From assembly GCA_014529385.2 (NCBI GenBank), contig CM043950.1, positions 76,458,435 through 76,522,434 of the forward strand: a DNA stretch of 64,000 nucleotides, read 5' to 3'. Positions 58,401-64,000 of this stretch are shown in pieces. Within the stretch, counting starts at the first letter, position 1; each line of letters starts with the position of its first letter. The notes below the pieces were generated by a model. The model ran no database searches, was not told where the DNA came from, and worked only from the letters and a program-made list of their open reading frames with translations. Source of the DNA: Adiantum capillus-veneris (lineage: Eukaryota; Streptophyta; Polypodiopsida; Polypodiales; Pteridaceae). Made by a program: the position numbers and the translations under genes.

Positions 58401-58639
58401 TCACTATGGTATCAATGAGAAATTATCAATAAAATGACATAAACTGTATCTCTAAAAGAATAATTATACGAGAATCAATGAACGAGTATATCATATAACA
58501 AAAGATCATGTATCAACAGTAGCTCGATAGAATTTGGACGATCATCAACGGCTCGACTGAATCGGAACGATATGTAACTGGCTTCTGTAGCAAAGTTACG
58601 TTAGTAACAAATATATGATTGATGAAGAAAAAATATAAT

Positions 58640-60250
58640 TGAGAAGATTTCAATTATGAGAAAAATCAAAAGCAAAAAGTAAAATTAAGAATTTTCAAAC
58701 ATATTCGCAGTCCGAGACGATAACCCAAAATCGGTGCAAAATTTAGAGAAACTTTCTTCTGCAAAGTTATAGACCACATCAATTCCGATGGCTCAAGCGA
58801 ATAGTTTCTCATCGATTCTGATGCCTGCAGCGGCTAGTTTCTGTGAAATCATTTTCAATCAGGAGAAAAATCAAAAACAAAAAGCGAAGTAGCTTTTTAG
58901 TCATGTACGTAGTCCCAAACAATAGCTCAAAATTGATGTAAAATTTGAAAAAGCTTTCATCTGCAAAGTTATAGATTACATAGATTCCGATCCCTCACAT
59001 GGGTAGTTTCTACAAAATCGTTTTCAATTAGCAGAAAATCCAAAAACATAAAACGAAACTTGCTTTTCGGACATGTACGCAGTCCGCGAAAGATAACTCA
59101 AAATCGGTGCAGAATTTGAAAAAACTTCCTTCTGCAAAGTTGTAGACCACATCAATTCCGATCCCTATGGCGGGTAGTTTCTGCAAGATTGTTTTCAATT
59201 AGCAGAGAAATCAAAAACATAAAACGAAACTTGCTTTTCGGACATGTACGCAGTCCGTGAACGATAACTCAAAATCGGTGTAGAAATTGAAAAAACTTCC
59301 TTTTGCAAAGTTGTAGACCACATCGATTCCGATACCTTGAGCGGGTATTTTCTACAAAATCGTTTTCAATTAGCAGAAACATCAAAAACATAAAACGAAA
59401 CTTACTTTTCGGACATGTACGCAGTCCGTGAACGATAACTCAAAATTGATGCAGAATTTGAAAAAACTTCCTTTTGCAAAGTTGTAGACCACATCGATTC
59501 CGGTCCTTTCGGCGGGTAGTTTCTGCAAAATCATTTTCAAATAGCAGAAACATCAAAAACATAAAATGAAACTTGCTTTTCGGACATGTACGCAGTCCGT
59601 GAACGATAAGTCAAAATCTGTGCAGAATTTGAAAAAACTTCTTTTTGCAAACTTGTAGACCACATCGATTCCGGTCCCTCAAGCGGGTAGTTTTTGCAAA
59701 ATCGTTTTCAATTAGCAGAAACATGAAAAACATAAAACAAAACTTTCTTTTCGGACATGTACGCAGTCCGTGAATGATAACTCAAAACTGGTGCAGAATT
59801 TGAAAAAACTTCCTTGTGCAAAGTTCTAGACCACATCGATTCCGGTCCCTAGTGCGGGTAGTTTCTGCAAAATCGTTTTCAAATAGCAGAAACATCAAAA
59901 ACATAAAACGAAACTTGCTTTTTTGGACATGTACGCAGTCCGTGAACGATAACTCAAAATTGGTGCAGAATTTGAAAAAGATTCTTTCTGCAAAGTTGTA
60001 GACCACATCGATTCCGGTCTGCTTGGCTGGTAGTTTCTGCAAAATCGTTTTCAATTAGCAGAAAAATAAAAAACAAAAAGTAGAAGTTGCTTTTCAAGTA
60101 TGTAAGCAGTCCGCGAACGATAACTCAAAATCAGTGTAGAATTTGAAAAAACTTCCTTTCTGCAAAGTTGTAGACCACATCGATTCCGGTGCCTCTAGCC
60201 GGTAGTTTCTGCAAAATCGATTTTGATCAGGAGAAAAATCGAAAACAAAA
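58640..60250. repeat. 171-bp tandem array inside the miniature-LTR element
   Basis: The landmark GACATGTACGCAGTCCG recurs near 59,071, 59,242, 59,413, 59,584, 59,755 and 59,927, with spacing 171-172. Degenerate copies lie near 58,700, 58,902 and 60,097. The unit also contains 'aactcaaaatcggtgcagaatttgaaaaa' and 'caaagttgtagaccacatcgattccg'. Short frames such as 59,782-60,054 are translations of the repeat. Confidence 0.93.
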
Positions 60251-60255
60251 ATGTA

Positions 60256-60269
60256 CTGCTCTGATACCA
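60256..60269 (-). promoter_or_regulatory. Primer-binding site of the miniature-LTR element
   Basis: On the minus strand TGGTATCAGAGCAG immediately follows the CA of the 5' LTR, complementary to initiator-methionine tRNA. Confidence 0.9.
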
Positions 60270-60411
60270 TGTTGAGAGAGAAGGAGAGAGCACAGAAATA
60301 GAACCCCAAAGTGTGTAGAATACACACATGAGATGATGTATATATAGAGGGGACCTGGGTGCCATATATAGAGAAGCCATATATTGAGTAGCTTCACATA
60401 TAAGCTCAAGA
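60270..60411 (-). repeat. Miniature-LTR element, 5' LTR (minus sense)
   Basis: 142 bases, identical to the other copy except two changes near its outer end (plus strand AGCTCAAGA where the other reads ATCTCAACA). Confidence 0.92.
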
Positions 60412-60625
60412 GGTAAAGCCCAATGTGCCGCACCTAAGTGTTGGGCGGCTGGAGACTACCGAGAACTAACACTGACCATTAATTCTACATAAAAGAATAA
60501 GGACTCATAACCCTAACACTATTGTGTTTTGGAGCCCACCCAAACCTATGTCTCCTGTCTTCTCCATTGCTGCACACACACACACGCTCTCGCACACGCT
60601 TTTTGATATTCCACTTCAAACATAC

Positions 60626-61250
60626 CTGACATATTTTATGCGAGTTGTGTGACTTCAAACCGGTAAGCTTCCCTTCTTTAGTGAAACACGTTCGGAACGA
60701 GTGCATTACGACAGTGGGGGTCTGCATAGATCGAATGGTCTCTTTTACTTTGCGTTCTTGGGCTCCTATCAAAATCCATGGTGCTTTAGGGAGTTTTATT
60801 AATCCATCAAATGCTGTCTGTGGGTACAATATAGTCCTCCATACGATCCACATTTCTAAGGTCAACCCTGGCTCCCAAAGTATTTTTCTTGCCGGTCAGA
60901 TGGTCCCACAACAAATCACCCACATTCTTGAATATGTGCATTGGATTGAGCAAGTGATTGATCATGAGTCTGCGCCAATATGGTAACTTCTACGATAGAG
61001 AGAGTCTCTTTATCCATGGGGGTAAACCATCATCACACATCTGCTTCTGCTCTAACCATGCTCGTGCAGACATCCTCGGTGGCTCTCTTCCCAAAAAACC
61101 ATCGCGTAACTCATGATTCTTTGGAAGATACGCTTGATGACCTTCGTAGATTTGCTTCTTTAGTGATGACTCCCAACGTGCATTAAGTCTAGGTCCACAT
61201 GTGACACATGCTCTATATCTGCTTATTGAAGCTCTGCATATATACACATG
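60626..61250 (-). pseudogene. CACTA Tnp2 transposase, C-terminal half
   Basis: Minus strand. KKQIYEGHQAYLPKNHELRD (61,190-61,090) matches the G-H-R-x-F/Y-L-P-x-x-H-x-x-R segment of Tnp2. Then, after a break, KAPWILIGAQERKVKETIRS and CFTKEGKLTGLKSHNSHK match the segment leading to G-L-K-S-H-D-x-H. Right after the H-K-I-C-Q codons is a consensus splice donor (CAG|GTATGT), so the 60,519-60,625 stretch is intron. The outer copia starts immediately beyond. At least one frame shift separates the two parts. Confidence 0.8.
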
Positions 61251-61376
61251 ACAATAGATAAGCTTGAAAACACCAATATTTATAGTGTTTGAGTTTGAGT
61301 GTAAATCACCTCAGCATTCTGTTAGTCCGGGATAATCATGCATAGTACACATTAGAATGCCTCTGCTCAAAGAATT

Positions 61377-62345
61377 CTATCGATCTGTGTAATGGCTCAT
61401 ATCCACCACTTCTATGCCATTCCATAATTGTTGTAGCTCTTCCAATAGTGGACAAAGATACACATCCATATTCTTCACTTTATACCGCCCCGACACAATC
61501 AAGCTTAGAAATAGGTGCCCCTTCTTGGTAGTTAACCACGGGCGAATGTTGTAGTTGACAATGACAACGGGCCATACACTGTAAGATGTTGATCTTTGAC
61601 CAAATGGATTAACACCATCCATAGCCAGGCCTATGCGTAAATTTCACACTTCCTTGGAAAAATCTGGCCATGTATTGTCTATATGTTTCCAGGCTTCGCA
61701 ATCTGCAGGAATCTGTAGCACACCATCTGAAGATCTATTCTCCTTGTGCCATGATGCTAGGGTGGCCGTGAACTTACATTCAAAGAAATGATTAATGCAA
61801 GGAAGTAGAGGAAAATGTCGCAAAACCTTTTGTGGAATTTTTTGTCCGCCATGGAGATCTACTCGATATCTCTCGGAATCACATTTTGGACACTTCTCCA
61901 TGTCTATGTATTCCCCTCTGAAAAGAATGCAGTCGATAGGACAAGCGTGAATCAAATTGTAATCCACCCCCAAGTTTCACAAGATCTTTTTTGCTTCCTC
62001 TCTAGAATCTCGCATCACATTAACAGCTGGGAGTATGTGCTCTTTGAGCAATCTACACAACAAAAAAATTGCGGTACACTTGTGTAAGTAATCTAAAAGA
62101 TCATTATACATCTAGAGTTTTTATTGAAGTAAACACATTGTAATAGACCACCTGAAAAGAGCTATGACGCTAGTGTCACTCCATCCAAACTTTTCTTGCA
62201 TGTTGAGAAGAACCAAGAGTGCCCTCAATCTAAACACTAGTGCTCCATCATACAATGGCGTATCGGCTTCACTTTTCATATCATCATAGATAAGCCTTTT
62301 TGAATCTATGATCGTCTTGATCATTTCATCAAACTAGGGCTTAAA
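61377..62345 (-). pseudogene. CACTA Tnp2 transposase core
   Basis: Minus strand, in pieces. EADTPLYDGALVF and KFGWSDTSVIALF (62,270-62,150) lead to MGVDYNLIHACPIDCILFRG, ECPKC-type zinc residues (KCPKCDSERY), KIPQKVLRHFPLLP and DCEAWKHIDNTWPDFS (61,973-61,644). After a stop comes MDGVNPFGQRSTSYSVWPVV and PLLEELQQLWNG (61,622-61,377). These are diagnostic of the En/Spm Tnp2 family, including the D-G-x-N-P-F catalytic-core region. Stops at 61,644 and near 61,973, plus an intron-like gap at 62,000-62,120, show it is inactive or spliced. It is the transposition enzyme of the CACTA element whose end is at 17,995, if they belong together. Confidence 0.88.
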
Positions 62346-62559
62346 CATTGCCTCGTTGGGAATGTGGTCTGCATGACCATCCTTCGAGCTATCAGAGGCT
62401 ACATCTTGTGGCCTCATATATACTACTTGACCAAAGTGGCTGTGAACACATCTATTGGGTTGCAAGATTGTTGCCTGTTGGCCGGCATCAGAGTCCGACA
62501 AGTTATAATTGGCAATAACTCAATCTATAATAGATGGATCAAATTTTCCAAATTTGCAA

Positions 62560-62830
62560 ACGTGATGCAAAGAAACGTGTCTTGTATGTCGCACAACATG
62601 TTTGCATTGATTACAAGGACATAAGATCCTTGTTGAGAGATAGGTGTTTTGATTGGACGGCCCCACATCATCACTACTCTAATGAATGTAGAAACCTTAT
62701 AACCTGGATATAAATTTATTAATCTTCTATTGGCATCCTTCGTATTTTTTTTTCCTCTCTCTCTCTTTCTGTTCACACTGTAAGCTTCCTCACATTCTCT
62801 AGTCATGTCCGATCCTTGCACACCTCGGTC
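62560..62830 (-). pseudogene. CACTA transposase-associated zinc domain
   Basis: On the minus strand one frame reads GPSNQNTYLSTRILCPCNQC, then KHVVRHTRHVSLHHVCKFGK. The C-P-C-x-x-C-K-H pattern is the transposase-associated domain at the N-terminus of Tnp2 proteins. The residues before it (DMTRECEEAYSVN) recall the usual start W-M-x-x-R-x-x-x-E-Y-x-x-G-V but lie in another frame. It is correctly placed upstream of the Tnp2 core. Confidence 0.7.
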
Positions 62831-63320
62831 TAGAGGTGCACGGAGATCAGAACCATTGGGTTATAATCTTGTCTTTATTGGTCAACATCTATATTTGTGG
62901 GTACAAGATATCTACACACCCATGTCTACATGACAGTGCTTGTAGTGGATAAAATCCCTTTGCCTCTTCTCTAGCTGTAGCAATTCACAACATCTTAACA
63001 TCTCCTCACAGCAGATCCTTGTTTGAGTAATTACTTAGCACATTACATGTCGGCCTCCAATCTGAGCATCATGCCGTTGAAAACTTTCCAACTTAAGGTC
63101 GCATCTGTAGAGAGTAGGAGAGGGATCACCGTTCACATAGCTCTAATTTTTTTCCGTAATCTCGAAGGTAGACTTTAATATAAAAACTAAATCCAGATTC
63201 TAATATTAAATCTGAGCTAGTTTAACGTGGTTAGTGGGTGAGTTAATAGGTGTCAGATTCTGATGGGAATATACATATTATTGTGTAGCTAGTGTTTGCT
63301 CTTTGGGCAAAGCCTTCATT
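62831..63320. other. Upstream flank of the CACTA transposase, no gene seen
   Basis: No coding signal. A CTTGTAGTG at 62,939-62,947 could be the opposite CACTA end, but its flank does not match the left flank, and no subterminal motifs accompany it. Confidence 0.4.
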
Positions 63321-63329
63321 GACATGCCC

Positions 63330-63890
63330 TAAAATCTAATCTAATCTAATATTAAATCTAACATAAATCTAAATCTAATCTAATCTTAAACTCAGCATAA
63401 ACCTAAATCTAATTTAATCTTAAATCTAATCTAGACCTAAATGTAATCTAACTTAAATCTAAATCTAATCTAATCTTAAATCTAACCTAGCTAATCTTAA
63501 ATCTTTCCTTAATCCTAAATCTAACATAAATCTAAACCTAATCTTATCTTAAACTCAGCATAAACCTAAATTTAATTTAATCTTAAATCCTAAACCTAAA
63601 TGTAATCTAGTTTAAATCTAATCTTAAATCTAACTTAGCTAATCTTAAATCTTGTTCTAATTTTAAATCTAACGTAAATCTAAATCTAATCTAATGTTAA
63701 ATTCAACATAAACCTAAATGTAATCTAACCGAATCTTAAATCTAATTCAAATCTTAACCTAATTTTAAATTTAGCATAAATTTTAAATATAAGTTAAATG
63801 TAATCTAACTTAATCTTAGATCTTAATCTAACCTACTCTTAAATGTATTTTTAAATTTAACCTAACCCTTAATCTTAGTATAACATTTCA
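63330..63890. repeat. Degenerate (T/C)CTAAA-type short-period repeat
   Basis: AATCTAA, AAACCTAAAT and TTAAATCTAA units run irregularly for about 560 bases with no longer fixed period. It resembles plant telomere-type CCCTAAA units in which C has become T, but no perfect CCCTAAA run remains. Confidence 0.75.
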
Positions 63891-63924
63891 TTTTCAAATT
63901 TTATCTACTTTTTTAATCTATCTT

Positions 63925-64000
63925 TCTCCCTCTCTCTCTCTCTCTCTCTCTCTTTGTTTTCTCCCCTTACCTCTTTCTTTTTGTCTTCTCCTTCTCTCTC
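63925..64000. repeat. (CT)n-rich tract at the window end
   Basis: A CT dinucleotide run near 63,930-63,953 continues into CT/TTTCT-rich DNA to the last base. Confidence 0.9.

Larger units (their letters stand above)
57118..60411 (-). mobile_element. Minus-strand miniature-LTR retrotransposon with satellite interior, TSD GGTAA
   Basis: Two 142-bp LTRs (57,118-57,259 and 60,270-60,411) differ at only two bases. Read on the minus strand, the primer site TGGTATCAGAGCAG (60,269-60,256) abuts the 5' LTR, and a polypurine GAGCAGGGG (57,268-57,260) abuts the 3' LTR. The ends are TGTTGAGA..TCTCAACA. GGTAA duplications lie at 57,113-57,117 and 60,412-60,416. The 3.0-kb interior encodes nothing recognisable; it is mostly a 43-bp array and a 171-bp array. 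LTR size fits TRIM-type elements, total length is nearer a small LARD. It sits in the 3' LTR of the outer copia and is young. Confidence 0.92.
45167..60518 (+). mobile_element. Decayed Ty1/copia element (outer), 5' LTR missing, with three nested insertions
   Basis: A long untranslated leader (45,167-45,888) is followed by gag, protease, integrase, RT and RNase H pieces. These end at 57,016, and a polypurine stretch (TTTAGTGGGAGGT) leads into a short 3' LTR. The LTR is split: TGTTGGGGTGGTAA at 57,104-57,117, then 60,417-60,518 ending CCCTAACA. No matching 5' LTR or initiator-tRNA primer site is present at the left edge, so that end is deleted. Inserted inside are the elements at 48,187-50,158, 51,752-56,935 and 57,118-60,411. 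The host site is the minus-strand CACTA transposase. Numerous stops show it is long dead. Confidence 0.85.

Noticed and set aside
58640-60250. Centromeric satellite (171-bp period)
   Set aside because: The array lies entirely inside an LTR element with TSD, primer site and polypurine tract, so at this locus it is element cargo. The period alone proves nothing.
62939-62947. CTTGTAGTG as the right end of the CACTA element
   Set aside because: Only nine bases match, the tenth differs, no GTCGCTA subterminal motifs accompany it, and the flank (GAT) neither matches the left flank (GCA) nor resumes palindromic block II.
1-64000. tRNA, rRNA or other structured RNA genes
   Set aside because: None recognised by eye. 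The tRNA-like matches seen are retroelement primer sites, not tRNA genes. A covariance-model search would be decisive.

Overview
This is nuclear DNA of a land plant. The evidence is an AAA-ATPase of the plant BCS1-like class, Ty1/copia and Ty3/gypsy retroelements primed by initiator-methionine tRNA, a CACTA (En/Spm) transposase, GT/AG introns and long GA/CT microsatellites. The low density of intact genes and the stacked retroelements point to a large, repeat-rich genome. A fern or another early-diverging land plant is possible, but the sequence alone does not settle the clade.

Layout. Bases 42-1634 (minus) hold the only clearly intact ordinary gene, a membrane-anchored AAA-ATPase. From 1.6 to 17.9 kb there is mostly noncoding DNA with decayed retroelement pieces: an ORF1-like fragment at 5.1-7.2 kb, a Ty3 pol tail at 7.5 kb, and Ty3 RT/RNase H at 13.45-14.18 kb with a possible integrase tail at 10.6-10.9 kb. 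Two blocks of dispersed palindromic CCTATGG..CCATAGG motifs lie at 11.0-13.4 and 16.5-18.0 kb. At 17,995 a CACTA terminus begins (CACTACAAGA plus subterminal GTCGCTA motifs). From there to about 62.8 kb, minus-strand CACTA pieces recur: a Transposase_24-like ORF, a TNP1-like exon, an ORF2-like exon, DUF4216, DUF4218, the Tnp2 core and the transposase-associated zinc domain.

Two large blocks interrupt these CACTA pieces. The first (20.6-41.4 kb) is a very long interspersed array of the motif TTGGACAAGTGGTGGACCTT. The motif points one way up to about 35.0 kb and mostly the opposite way from about 35.5 kb. Inside lie three plus-strand coding units: a spliced SET-domain gene and two HAD/FCP1-type phosphatase-like genes whose second catalytic aspartate is replaced (DLNG, DLEG). 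A 16-bp inverted repeat sits at 19,527 and 41,588, outside the two ends of the array.

The second block (45.17-60.52 kb) is a decayed copia element that lacks its 5' LTR and carries three later insertions, each with its own target-site duplication. These are a non-coding LTR element (48,187-50,158), a second nearly full-length copia element (51,752-56,935, TSD TAAAA) and a minus-strand miniature-LTR retrotransposon (57,118-60,411, TSD GGTAA). The last has 142-bp LTRs, and its internal region is largely two tandem arrays. The window ends in an AT-rich degenerate (T/C)CTAAA-type repeat.

The most unusual feature is the inverted-orientation array with SET and FCP1-like cargo lying between CACTA transposase pieces. 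It may be a giant CACTA-type element with captured genes and hugely expanded binding-site-like repeats. That reading is inference; its right end is not visible here.
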